This document shows positions 51,709 to 60,247 of a stretch of 64,000 nt of DNA, piece after piece. The stretch is taken from contig CAAFLX010000021.1 of assembly GCA_900763875.1 (NCBI GenBank), positions 1 through 64,000 of the forward strand. The letters run 5' to 3'. The stretch's first letter is position 1; each line of letters starts with the position of its first letter. The notes beneath the pieces were generated by a model, which did no database searches, was not told the origin of the DNA, and worked only from the letters and a program-made list of their open reading frames with translations. Source of the stretch: Clostridia bacterium (GTDB taxonomy: Bacteria > Bacillota > Clostridia > Christensenellales > CAG-917). The translations under genes and the position numbers were made by a program.

Positions 51709-53846
51709 CTTCTCACCTCTATAACGCCGTCGATATTGCGGATTTGTCTGACAAGTTCCTCAAGTTCGCTTGCCTTGGATATTTGGACGGTTACGATAAT
51801 CTCGGCTATGCCTGCTTTTTCGTCCACGCGGACGTTTGCGGCGGATATACCAAGCCTTGCGTTTGCGATGTGCGTGGTGATTGCCGCAAGCAAACCGCCC
51901 TTATTTTCGCAAACAATGGTGAGAGAGGCATTGAATCTCTCCTCGCCGTCGCTGTCCCAACTTGCCTGAATGAGTCTTTCGTCCTCCATACCCTTGACGT
52001 TGGGGCAATCTTTTCTGTGAATTGAAACGCCTCTGCCGCGGGAGATATATCCGACTATATCGTCGCCCGGCACGGGGGAACAGCACTGTGCCATACGCAC
52101 GGTGAAGTTCGCGTTGCCGTTGACCAACACGCCGCTCTTGGAGTGCTTTCTGGGCTTTTGCTCGGTGATGGGTATGCCCGCTTCGGTGACTGGCAGAGTG
52201 TGGTCTTCCTTTTTGAAGTCCTGAATGATTTTTGTCAGGACTTGGCTTGTGGTAAGTCCGCCGAATCCGACCGCCGCGTACAAATCGTCCTCGCTGCTCA
52301 TTGCATGGCGTTGAAGTATGCTTGAAAGAATGTCGGGCGTGAATATATCCGCAAGTGCATATCCTCTGCGTTTCGCCTCTTTTTCGAGCATTTCCTTGCC
52401 GCGAGTGATGTTTTCGTCCTTCTTTTCCTTCTTAAAGTACGCGCGAATCTTGGAGCGCGCAGACGCCGTATGCACGTATTTGAGCCAGTCGAGGCTAGGC
52501 CCTTTCGAGGCATTTGAGGTGATAATCTCAACGATATCGCCGTTTTGGAGCTTTGTCGAGAGCGGCACCATACGCTTGTTTATCTTTGCGCCGATGCACT
52601 TGTTTCCGATTGCGGAGTGGATTTTGTACGCCAAATCGAGGGGGGTTGAGCCGACGGGCAAGTCGAAAACGTCGCCCTTCGGAGTGAAAACGAACACCTC
52701 ATCGTCAAAGACGTTGATTTTGACGGCGTCCATAAACTCTTTTGCGCCGTCGATGTCCTTTTGCGCGTCCATAACCTCGCGCAGCCAGCGGACTTTGCTG
52801 TCGAGTTCGCTGTCCTTGCCCGTTGTGCCTTCCTTATACTTCCAATGCGCGGCAACGCCGTACTCTGCAATCTTGTGCATTTCGTAAGTTCGGATTTGAA
52901 TCTCGAACGTCTCGTTGTACTGCGTCATAACGGTGGTGTGCAACGACTGATAGTTGTTGGCTTTGGGCATTGCGATATAGTCCTTAAACCGCCCCGGCAT
53001 CGGCTTCCACATCGTGTGAATTTCGCCGAGCATCGTATAGCAATCCTTGACGCTGTCCACGATGATTCTCACCGCAAGCAAGTCGTAGATTTGGTCTATA
53101 TCGATATGCAGATTGTGCATTTTTTTGTAGACGGAATAGAAGTGTTTCGGACGTCCGTTCACCTCGCCGTGTACGCCCATTTCTTTGAGTTTGCCCTCGA
53201 TTTGCTTGCAAATGGCGTTCAAAAAACCTTGCCTTTCCGTCTTCTTTTTGGCAACGTTTTCGGCGATATATTTGTACTCTGCAGGCAACAAATACTTCAT
53301 CGCCAAGTCTTCGAGTTCACACTTGAAGAAGGAGATACCCAGTCTGCCTGCAAGTGGCGCATAAATGTCGAGCGTCTCTTTTGCGATGCGTTTTTGCTTT
53401 TCGACGGGAAGATATTGCAAAGAGCGCATATTGTGCAAACGGTCGGCAAGTTTGATGATGATAACCCTCAAATCCTTTGCCATCGCAACGAAAATCTTTC
53501 TGAAATTTTCCGCTTGCGCCTCTTCCCTATTGACAAATTGCAGTTTGTCGAGTTTTGTCACGCCCTCGACAAGTTCGACAATCTCGTCGCCGAATTGCTC
53601 GCGAAGTTCGTCGTAAGTGACGGCGGTATCCTCCAAAACGTCATGCAAAAACGCGGCTATGACCGTTGATGAGTCAAAGCCGAAATCCGCAAGGATTTCC
53701 ACCACGGCGCAGGGGTGAATGAAATAGTCTTCTCCCGAGCTTCTTTTTTGTCCGCGGTGAGCCTCCTCGGCAAAATCATGCGCTTTTTTGATTTCCGCAT
53801 AATTCGTCGGATAGGTTTTTCTGAGTTTTACAAGCAATTCGTCCAT
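51705..53846 (-). CDS. relA: Bifunctional (p)ppGpp synthetase/hydrolase
   Basis: Makes and destroys the alarmone (p)ppGpp. The 713-residue protein has the HD hydrolase domain (HPCAVVEILADFG, FLHDVLEDT), the synthetase domain (GRPKHFYSVYKKM, YQSLHTTV), a TGS domain (EVFVFTPKGDVFDLP), a zinc-finger-like helical part, and a C-terminal ACT domain (SLTIVCENKGGLLAAIT). Start at the ATG at 53846 because the family begins DELLVKL; an upstream GTG would lie inside a leader hairpin. The promoter is at 53924-53952. It follows recJ without the apt gene that often sits between them. Confidence 0.96.
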   Translation of the reverse strand: MDELLVKLRKTYPTNYAEIKKAHDFAEEAHRGQKRSSGEDYFIHPCAVVEILADFGFDSSTVIAAFLHDVLEDTAVTYDELREQFGDEIVELVEGVTKLDKLQFVNREEAQAENFRKIFVAMAKDLRVIIIKLADRLHNMRSLQYLPVEKQKRIAKETLDIYAPLAGRLGISFFKCELEDLAMKYLLPAEYKYIAENVAKKKTERQGFLNAICKQIEGKLKEMGVHGEVNGRPKHFYSVYKKMHNLHIDIDQIYDLLAVRIIVDSVKDCYTMLGEIHTMWKPMPGRFKDYIAMPKANNYQSLHTTVMTQYNETFEIQIRTYEMHKIAEYGVAAHWKYKEGTTGKDSELDSKVRWLREVMDAQKDIDGAKEFMDAVKINVFDDEVFVFTPKGDVFDLPVGSTPLDLAYKIHSAIGNKCIGAKINKRMVPLSTKLQNGDIVEIITSNASKGPSLDWLKYVHTASARSKIRAYFKKEKKDENITRGKEMLEKEAKRRGYALADIFTPDILSSILQRHAMSSEDDLYAAVGFGGLTTSQVLTKIIQDFKKEDHTLPVTEAGIPITEQKPRKHSKSGVLVNGNANFTVRMAQCCSPVPGDDIVGYISRGRGVSIHRKDCPNVKGMEDERLIQASWDSDGEERFNASLTIVCENKGGLLAAITTHIANARLGISAANVRVDEKAGIAEIIVTVQISKASELEELVRQIRNIDGVIEVRR

Positions 53847-53863
53847 ATATTTTGTTTGTAGTT

Positions 53864-53879
53864 GTGCGCCTATGCGCAC
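53864..53879 (-). promoter_or_regulatory. Leader hairpin ahead of relA
   Basis: Minus strand GTGCGC, ATAG loop, GCGCAC: a perfect 6-bp GC hairpin ending 17 nt before the ATG, with no ribosome binding site seen between it and the start. Confidence 0.5.
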
Positions 53880-53923
53880 GGTTTTGTGCGATTTTGCGCA
53901 CTTTTTTGCTTTGATAATACAAT

Positions 53924-53952
53924 ATTATACTTTATAAAACAAAACATTGCAA
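53924..53952 (-). promoter_or_regulatory. Promoter of relA
   Basis: Minus strand TTGCAA, 17 nt, TATAAT, giving a leader of about 70 nt that includes the GTGCGC hairpin. Confidence 0.75.
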
Positions 53953-53992
53953 TACGGCAAAAAGGCGAAAACGCAAAAAATTGAGTCAAATT

Positions 53993-56287
53993 TTAGGCGT
54001 GGTCGCTGTTGCGGTATGCAATGCTGTCTTCCAAATTGACGGATTTTGCCGAGATTTGCGCAAAACCCTTGTCGTTGATTTTGACAAGCCCCACCTCGTC
54101 GAAGATTTTGAGAGCGAGCATAAACGTGCTTTGGCTCACCTTACACCCCGAGCAAACCGCAACGTACAGTTTGTGCGGACTTGCAAATTTGTTTGAGCGG
54201 CGAGAAACGTTGACAATCTCCTTGTACACTTTGCGCAAGGAATCTTTGCTCACCGAAATTCTTTTTTCCGAGCAATCTCCGAGGGCGTACAACGCCTTCG
54301 TTTCCTTTTGAAGTTTGGCAAGATACCCCTCGCAAAGCGGATGTCCGAACACGACAACTCTGTTGAAAAACGAGAAATCGAAACACTGAGCAGGACACAC
54401 CACCACGCAGTTTTCGGGGTTTAGACAACGTGGAGTCGCAATCAGTACGGGCAACTTTTTTATGCCCTCGTTTTGCTTGCAAAGCTCCTCGTATTCTTGC
54501 TTTGAAAAACACACGATTGCAGTCCCAAACGGCTCTTTAAGCCACTCTTTTACGCTGTTAAAGTCTGTTTTTTGCAAATCTGCACGTCCGCTCTCCGAGA
54601 GTTGGTGCAGGTTCATGCACTTTGCCTCGTCCTCGTCAAGCTCTATGTCCTCAAACTGCAAGGTTTGAATTATACCTTGCGCGGATTGCCTGTTTTGAAA
54701 GGTGTTTACGCCAAGCGAAATCTCAAAGCCCACCTTGCCCGTTCTTGCCGAAAGGCAGGGCGCGAATTTTGAAAAGCCCATAAGCTCCAAGTTTGGCGAA
54801 TAATATTTGACGTGTTGCGAAAAGCCTATTCTGTCAAATCTCATTCCCTGCCCTTTCACAAGAAAAGTGGGGCGAGGATTTTGATAGCCCGTCGGCTCCA
54901 TAAGTTCGAGTTCCTTGGCAAACGTCAAGAAGTCCATATCGATGGGAAGCTCCATCTCGCAACTTATCTCGTGGGTGAAATCTTGCTTGTCGTGCGTTGT
55001 CAAAATCAAGTCGTTTGCGGCTTTGACAAAGTCGTCAAACTTGCTCTCGTGCATTGACAATCCCGCCGCCTGCGCGTGACCGCCAAAGCCCGTAAAGTAT
55101 TCGGACAACGAGCAAAGAGTTTCAAAAATGTTGACTTGAGGAATCGAGCGTGCCGAACCGCGAAGTTCGCCGTCCTCGGTGGCCGCAAACAAAATCGCAG
55201 GTCGTTTGAACTCCTCGACCAGTCGCGCGCACGCGATACCCAATATACCGGGCTCCCAATCCTTGTTTTTAAGCACGATTATTCCGACGTCGTTGAAATT
55301 TGTACCTGCAAGCTGCTCCTTGGCTCTGTCAACCGCCTTTTCGCAAAGCTCTTGACGAGCGGAGTTATCTCTTGCAAGTTCGTCCGTGAGCGTCCTCAAA
55401 AGGAAGTAGTCGTTTTCAAGGAAGAGTCCGACGACTTTCATTGCGGAGTTGAGTCTGCCTGCGGCGTTCATTCTCGGCGCAAGGCGGAACATAACGTCGG
55501 TTGCGGACACGCTCTCTTGATTGAGGAGCATTTTTACGCCCTTTCTCGGGGACGTGGTGATTTGTTTAAGCCCGAAATAGGCGATGATACGGTTGTCGTC
55601 TTTGAGAGGAACAACGTCTGCAATGGTTGCAATTGCAACGATGTCGAGATACTTTTTCGCCTCTTCCCTGCCGCCAAGAGCCTCGACAAGTTTGAGCGCA
55701 ACGCCTGCGCCGCACAGGTCGAAGAATCCTTTTCTTGCAACTTTTGGGTCAACGACGATGCAATCGGGGATGCTCTCTTGCGGTTCGTGGTGGTCGGTGA
55801 CGATAGTTTCGATGCCTCTTGACTTCAAATACTCCACTTCCTCGATTGCGGTGATGCCCGTGTCCACTGTGATGACGAGAGTCGGCGAGTGGTATGCGAG
55901 GATTTTTTCAAGTGCGTCAACGCTTATTCCGTAGCCGTCCTTGTTGCGGTCGGGAATGAAGTAGAACACGTCGAGTTTGTCACGCAAATACAGCATAAGC
56001 GTTGAAATGGCGCAAATACCGTCGCAGTCGTAATCGCCGTAAATAAGCACTTTTTCCTTGTTTTTTATGGCTTTTTGAATGCGAGCGACAGCCTCTTTCA
56101 TACCGTCGATTTCATACGGGGACGAGAGTTTGTCAAGAGACGGGTGCAGATAGTCGTAAAGCGAATCCTCGCTCATACCCCGTCCCAAGAGCAAACGCAA
56201 AAAGTCTTGGGAAATTCCAAGACGCTTTGCAAGAGCGACTCTGTCGCCGCTCAACGGAAATCGGGGTGTTTTTACAACGTATCTCAT
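53993..56287 (-). CDS. recJ: Single-strand DNA exonuclease RecJ
   Basis: 5'-3' single-strand DNA exonuclease in repair. The 764-residue protein has the DHH domain (ALIYGDYDCDGICAIS-like motif read as VLIYGDYDCDGICAI, and IVTDHHEPQ), the DHHA1 domain with GFGGHAQAAGLSM, an OB-fold region, and a long C-terminal extension (about 560-764) as found in Bacillota RecJ, including a winged-helix-like end. The ATG at 56287 lies 47 nt after secF; a perfect hairpin sits in the gap. Confidence 0.95.
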   Translation of the reverse strand: MRYVVKTPRFPLSGDRVALAKRLGISQDFLRLLLGRGMSEDSLYDYLHPSLDKLSSPYEIDGMKEAVARIQKAIKNKEKVLIYGDYDCDGICAISTLMLYLRDKLDVFYFIPDRNKDGYGISVDALEKILAYHSPTLVITVDTGITAIEEVEYLKSRGIETIVTDHHEPQESIPDCIVVDPKVARKGFFDLCGAGVALKLVEALGGREEAKKYLDIVAIATIADVVPLKDDNRIIAYFGLKQITTSPRKGVKMLLNQESVSATDVMFRLAPRMNAAGRLNSAMKVVGLFLENDYFLLRTLTDELARDNSARQELCEKAVDRAKEQLAGTNFNDVGIIVLKNKDWEPGILGIACARLVEEFKRPAILFAATEDGELRGSARSIPQVNIFETLCSLSEYFTGFGGHAQAAGLSMHESKFDDFVKAANDLILTTHDKQDFTHEISCEMELPIDMDFLTFAKELELMEPTGYQNPRPTFLVKGQGMRFDRIGFSQHVKYYSPNLELMGFSKFAPCLSARTGKVGFEISLGVNTFQNRQSAQGIIQTLQFEDIELDEDEAKCMNLHQLSESGRADLQKTDFNSVKEWLKEPFGTAIVCFSKQEYEELCKQNEGIKKLPVLIATPRCLNPENCVVVCPAQCFDFSFFNRVVVFGHPLCEGYLAKLQKETKALYALGDCSEKRISVSKDSLRKVYKEIVNVSRRSNKFASPHKLYVAVCSGCKVSQSTFMLALKIFDEVGLVKINDKGFAQISAKSVNLEDSIAYRNSDHA

Positions 56288-56302
56288 AAAATCATAAAAC
56301 TA

Positions 56303-56324
56303 CGCCCTCACCTTTGTGAGGGCG
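56303..56324 (-). promoter_or_regulatory. Perfect hairpin between secF and recJ
   Basis: CGCCCTCAC / GTGAGGGCG with a 4-nt loop, located 15 nt before the recJ ATG. No U-run follows. The right arm contains GAGGG, so it may hide a ribosome site of recJ or protect the secDF mRNA. Confidence 0.5.
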
Positions 56325-56334
56325 CAATCCTTTG

Positions 56335-57540
56335 TTATTTTTTCTTTTTGAACGTCGTGTTCTTCTTTGAATACTTGTAGACGACGTTTTGTTTTTGCTT
56401 TTGTTGACCTGCTTGTTTGACTTGCGGTCTGACTTCGCGTTCGTCGTCGTTCGCGACGGTGACGTCACTGTCTTCTTCGTCGTCCTTCTTGTCGTAGGTC
56501 ACTGCGTTGCGCTTTGCATACTTTGCCTTTGTCTTGTCAAAGGAGATGCTCAAGGCCGCCCAGAGCGGAGTTGCAAGGCAGGTTGCCGAGAACAAACCTG
56601 AGAGCAAGCCGAGAATGATAGGCACGCAGAACTCTCTTATGGTGTCGCTTCCGAGGATTGCAAGGAAGATGATTGTAACCATTGTCGTCAACGTGGAGTA
56701 GACGGTACGAGTGAGCGAGGCGCGCACGGCGGTGTCGCCGATGCCCTTATAGTCGATGTCCTTTTGACCTTTGAGAGGCTTGATGGTTTCACGGCAACGG
56801 TCGAAGATGACGATTGTGTTGTTGATCGAGTATGCAACGATTGTAATCATAGCCGCAACGTAGGAGCTGTTGATTTGCACTCTGCAAATGACGGTGAGAG
56901 CAAACATAATAACCACGTCGTGCAAGAGAGCGACGACAGCGGCGATAGCACTCGTAAACGTAAAGCGGATCATGATGTAGACGAGAATCAACGCAATGGA
57001 CACCGCAAGAGCAATGCCTGCCTTGGAGAGCAAGTCGGCAGCGGCGGTTGCACCGATTGATTGATAGGTGATCTTGTTTTGGTCGGTGAGCGAAACGTCG
57101 GGATTGACGGCGTCGTCAACGGCTTTTCTGATCGCCTTGTTCATTTCCTCGATTTTGGCGTCGTCCTTGAACACGTTTTTGTATCTGAAAACGATTGCGG
57201 TTTTGTCTTTGTCGTTTGCCTCTTGGCGTTGCATATAGCTTACAACGACGCGTTGACCGTCAATTTCGACCTTTTCAATCTCGGATTTGAGCTTTTTGCT
57301 TTGCTCCTCATAGACGTTTTGGTCGAGCAATTTTTCGCCGACGGTGACGGTGAGAATAGTACCGCCCTCGAAGTCGATGCCGATGCCGACCGCGTCGGAG
57401 TAGCTGCCCGTCGACGCGCCGAGCGACACAATCAAGATGACTGCCGCAAGCACGATGACAAAGGGCACGATTGCCATATATTTTGCATTTTTGCAAACGC
57501 TGTAGTTGTTGCAAAGATTGCGGAAGTTGCTGTTTTTCAT
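56335..57540 (-). CDS. secF: Protein translocase subunit SecF
   Basis: Membrane partner of SecD that helps protein export using the proton gradient. The 401-residue protein has six helices, GIDFEGGTIL in the first periplasmic domain (the SecF signature), and the helical block with AVVALLHDVVIMF and YSINNTIVIFDRCRE. The C-terminal tail (about 345-401) is charged: Lys/Asp/Glu-rich, then Gln/Lys-rich, ending FKKKK. Start at the ATG at 57540, 1 nt after the secD stop, with GGAGG; a longer frame to 57606 lies inside secD. Confidence 0.95.
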   Translation of the reverse strand: MKNSNFRNLCNNYSVCKNAKYMAIVPFVIVLAAVILIVSLGASTGSYSDAVGIGIDFEGGTILTVTVGEKLLDQNVYEEQSKKLKSEIEKVEIDGQRVVVSYMQRQEANDKDKTAIVFRYKNVFKDDAKIEEMNKAIRKAVDDAVNPDVSLTDQNKITYQSIGATAAADLLSKAGIALAVSIALILVYIMIRFTFTSAIAAVVALLHDVVIMFALTVICRVQINSSYVAAMITIVAYSINNTIVIFDRCRETIKPLKGQKDIDYKGIGDTAVRASLTRTVYSTLTTMVTIIFLAILGSDTIREFCVPIILGLLSGLFSATCLATPLWAALSISFDKTKAKYAKRNAVTYDKKDDEEDSDVTVANDDEREVRPQVKQAGQQKQKQNVVYKYSKKNTTFKKKK

Positions 57541-57541
57541 A

Positions 57542-58906
57542 TTACGCCTCCTCCTTTGCAAGTTTTGTGGATACGCTCTTTGCGTCCTCTTCTTTTTCGT
57601 CTTCATTGATGCGTTTCAAGCCGTAGAACTTCTCGCTTGTGCTGTTGAGAGGCATAAACGCTTTGAGTATGAGCCTTGTGACAACCAGCGAGCAGAAAAG
57701 CGAGAGCAAGATACCGATGAAGAGCGTGACCGCAAAGCCGACGATTGACGCAGAACCGAGCACCCAAAGCACGATTGCACCGATAAGGGTTGTGATTTGT
57801 CCGTCGACGATTGCGCCTGCAGAACGTTTGAAACCGATCTTTATGCAAGTCGAAATGGGCTTTGAGGAGTGCTTGTACTCGTCCTTGACTCTCTCGAAGA
57901 TGATGACGTTTGCGTCAACAGCCATACCGATTGAGAGCAAGATACCTGCAATGCCGGGGAGAGTGAGTTGCACCCACGGGAGCACTGCGCAGAACCAAAT
58001 GAGAAGCACGATGTACACGCAAAGGGAGAGGTCTGCCGCGATGCCGAGCCCGCGATATACGCACGCCATAAAGATGAAGATGAGCGCGACGCCCACAGCA
58101 CCTGCGATGAGTGCGGTGCGAATGGAGTTTTCACCAAGCGTTGCCGAGATGTTTCTGATTTCGGCAAGTTGGAGAGTGACGCCAAACGTGCCCGATTGGA
58201 GCTTTGTTGCATAATCGTATGCCGATTGATAGGTGTAGTTGCCGGTGATGATTGCCGAACCGTTGGTGATTGCCGCATTGATTGACGGCTCCATAATCTT
58301 TTGACCGCCAACGTAGATGTAGGTCTTTTTACCGACGTTTGCGGAAGTGATTTCACCAAACTTCTTTGCACCCTTGTCGTTGAACTTCAAACCGATTGCG
58401 TATTGACCGTTGTCGGAAGTTGTGACGTATGCGTTTTCAAGGTGTTCGCGTCCGTTGAGGAACGCTTTCTTTTCAAGGTCGGTGTTGCTTGCCTCGTTGC
58501 CGAGATCTTCGAGGGTGAAGTAGAGCGACGCGGGACGTCCGATAAGGTCGAGCACTTTTTCGGGATCGTCAACGTCGGGAATCTCGACGCGGATTGTCGT
58601 GGTGTCGCCCGACGAGCCTTTTGTCACCGTCGCTTCAGTGTAACCCTTTGATACGAGCAGGCTTTGAAGAGAGCTGATCGTGCCGCTGACGCGCGTGTCG
58701 AAATCGCCGTGTTCGTCGTTTGCAACGTTAAAGACTGCGGACACACCGCCCGACATATCTAAACCAAGTTTGATTGTCCTTGCGTAACCGGTGTAATCAT
58801 AAATGGAATTGCCGATTTGATGAGTCGGCAACACGGCGAACACCGCCATGAGAATGATGAATACACTCACTATACACAAGATGACTATTGATTTCTTCTT
58901 GTTCAC
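57542..58906 (-). CDS. secD: Protein translocase subunit SecD
   Basis: A 454-residue export accessory protein. Has the N-terminal helix, GLDMSGGVSAVF (usual GLDLxGG), P1-type exported domains, and the C-terminal six-helix domain with GIAGILLSIGMAVDANVIIFE and LFIGILLSLF. Starts at GTG with GGAGG immediately upstream. The segment between them is palindromic (58907-58918). Heads the secD-secF-recJ operon. Confidence 0.95.
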   Translation of the reverse strand: MNKKKSIVILCIVSVFIILMAVFAVLPTHQIGNSIYDYTGYARTIKLGLDMSGGVSAVFNVANDEHGDFDTRVSGTISSLQSLLVSKGYTEATVTKGSSGDTTTIRVEIPDVDDPEKVLDLIGRPASLYFTLEDLGNEASNTDLEKKAFLNGREHLENAYVTTSDNGQYAIGLKFNDKGAKKFGEITSANVGKKTYIYVGGQKIMEPSINAAITNGSAIITGNYTYQSAYDYATKLQSGTFGVTLQLAEIRNISATLGENSIRTALIAGAVGVALIFIFMACVYRGLGIAADLSLCVYIVLLIWFCAVLPWVQLTLPGIAGILLSIGMAVDANVIIFERVKDEYKHSSKPISTCIKIGFKRSAGAIVDGQITTLIGAIVLWVLGSASIVGFAVTLFIGILLSLFCSLVVTRLILKAFMPLNSTSEKFYGLKRINEDEKEEDAKSVSTKLAKEEA

Positions 58907-58920
58907 AGGACTAGTCCTCC
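58907..58920 (-). promoter_or_regulatory. Palindrome overlapping the secD ribosome site
   Basis: AGGACTAGTCCT lies between GGAGG and the GTG start of secD, on the minus strand. Folding would pair the ribosome site with the spacer before the start codon, so it may control secD translation; a dyad this short can also be chance. Confidence 0.4.
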
Positions 58921-58938
58921 ATATAGTAAAACATAAAT

Positions 58939-58967
58939 ATTATAACTATAACATCTTGTCAAGTCAA
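58939..58967 (-). promoter_or_regulatory. Promoter of secD-secF-recJ
   Basis: Minus strand TTGACT, 17 nt, TATAAT, about 30 nt before the secD start. Confidence 0.75.
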
Positions 58968-59052
58968 GAAAATATGACTCGTTTGCTTGCATTTAAGGGG
59001 TATTTTTTGCACAAAACGGCATATATTTCCGTCGACGTTCATACTTTGTTGT

Positions 59053-59451
59053 ATGGAAAAAGCAAAAAATATCAAAACCGACGTCACCGACGTGCTAAAA
59101 GCCGTGCTGTTTGCAACCCTGATATCCCTCGCTTTGGTGCTGATTTTTGCAATCGTCATTCGCTTTGCAAACGTGCAAAACAAGGTGATTATGCCCGTAA
59201 ATATAGCAATTAAAATCCTTTCTCTGCTGTTTGGGGTTATGATTGCGTTCAAAAATCCGCAAAACGGACTCGTAAAAGGCGCGATAAGCGGACTTGTGTA
59301 TATGCTTTTCACATTCCTCATCTTCTCCGCCCTCAACTCGTTCAAAGACGTGTCTTTCAGTTGGATAGATCTCATCACCCTACCCTTTGCCGGTGCGGTC
59401 AGCGGAATAATCGCCGTAAACGTAAAATCCAAAACGCACAAAGCAAAATGA
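59053..59451 (+). CDS. Small four-helix membrane protein (TIGR04086/YrzE-like)
   Basis: A 132-residue protein with four predicted membrane helices (about 12-36, 45-63, 72-92, 98-120). It resembles the TIGR04086 family of Bacillota membrane proteins, which are found near yajC/secDF as here. Function is unknown. I choose the ATG at 59053 (MEKAKNIKTDV); a longer frame to 58987 gives an unlikely charged and Cys-containing start. No ribosome site is visible. Convergent with yajC, with three hairpins between them. Confidence 0.7.
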   Translation: MEKAKNIKTDVTDVLKAVLFATLISLALVLIFAIVIRFANVQNKVIMPVNIAIKILSLLFGVMIAFKNPQNGLVKGAISGLVYMLFTFLIFSALNSFKDVSFSWIDLITLPFAGAVSGIIAVNVKSKTHKAK

Positions 59452-59471
59452 CGTCGCGCATTGCGACGTCA
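59449..59471 (+). terminator. Hairpin at the stop codon of the small membrane protein
   Basis: TGACGTCGC / GCGACGTCA, a perfect 9-bp stem with a 5-nt loop that begins with the stop codon itself. No T-run; the first of three stacked hairpins before yajC. Confidence 0.45.
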
Positions 59472-59484
59472 AAACACGTTTTCG

Positions 59485-59518
59485 CAAAAAAAGCCATCGA
59501 ACTATTCGGTGGCTTTCT
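59485..59518 (+). terminator. Second hairpin, imperfect
   Basis: AAGCCATCGA pairs with TCGGTGGCTT around a short loop, preceded by A-run and followed by TTTCTC. Confidence 0.5.
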
Positions 59519-59522
59519 CAAC

Positions 59523-59550
59523 AAAAAAAGCACGCGGCGCGTGCTTTTTT
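59523..59550 (-). terminator. Bidirectional terminator of yajC
   Basis: AAAAAAGCACGC / GCGTGCTTTTTT with a 3-nt loop. A- and T-runs on both sides, 16 nt past the yajC stop; serves both convergent genes. Confidence 0.85.
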
Positions 59551-59565
59551 ATGGTTTTGAAAAAC

Positions 59566-60117
59566 TTATTTTTCTTCAACGGGTGCATCCGCTGCATCGT
59601 CTGCAAGTGCGTCTTCAACAACGTCGCCGCTCACTGCTTTGTCGCAATCTGCTTTGTCCGCGCAAGCGTCGCAGTTGTTGTCGCAAGCATTGTCTGCTTG
59701 AGCGTCTTGTGCAGGTGCGTCTTCCGTTGCAGGTGCGCTGTCCGTTGCGGGTGCTTCGGGAGCTGCGACTTTTTCAAGGACGTAACCGACTGCTTTCTTG
59801 TCGATGACAATCAAAGTGGGGTTGGTTTCAGTGCCGACGTTGACGATGAGAGTGTTGTCGGAATTGACTTGGGTAATCTTGCCCACAATGCCGCCCACGG
59901 TCATGAGCTTTGTGCCGACGCAAAGGCTGTTCATCATATTTTGTTGTTCTTTTTGGCGTTTCTTTTGAGGAACGATGGTGAGAACAATCATAAGAACGAG
60001 CACAACGCCGATGATGACGTACATAATCCAGCCTTTTTCGTTTTTTGCACCGGTTGTTGCGCCTGAGTTTTCACCTTCTGCCGCTGCAAGCAGCAAAGAA
60101 TTGAAGAAATTTAACAT
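59566..60117 (-). CDS. yajC: Preprotein translocase subunit YajC with acidic Cys-rich tail
   Basis: A 183-residue protein, about twice the usual length. The first 100 residues are ordinary YajC: a membrane helix (WIMYVIIGVVLVLMIVLTIV), PQKKRQKEQQNMMNSL and VGGIVGKITQV. Residues about 118-183 are an added tail rich in Ala, Asp, Pro and Glu, with a cluster of five cysteines near the middle (CDNNCDACADKADC). The start at 60117 has AAAGGAG; six codons upstream belong to the leader. Usual neighbour of secDF. Confidence 0.93.
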   Translation of the reverse strand: MLNFFNSLLLAAAEGENSGATTGAKNEKGWIMYVIIGVVLVLMIVLTIVPQKKRQKEQQNMMNSLCVGTKLMTVGGIVGKITQVNSDNTLIVNVGTETNPTLIVIDKKAVGYVLEKVAAPEAPATDSAPATEDAPAQDAQADNACDNNCDACADKADCDKAVSGDVVEDALADDAADAPVEEK

Positions 60118-60247
60118 ATTTGCTCCTTTATTCACCTATGCGGTAATTCTATTTTTGATATTTTAATGTTACACGATTTAATATTGTTTTGCAACAAAAA
60201 TCAAACATTTTGTGGCTTTATTAAAGCATTTTTAATGTTTTAGAGTC
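60118..60247 (-). promoter_or_regulatory. yajC leader with likely promoter
   Basis: Minus strand TTGCAA, 17 nt, TAACAT near 60167-60195, upstream of yajC. Just after the tgt stop a weak A/T-rich hairpin (AAAACATT / AATG...) may terminate tgt. No gene in this 130-bp gap. Confidence 0.45.
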
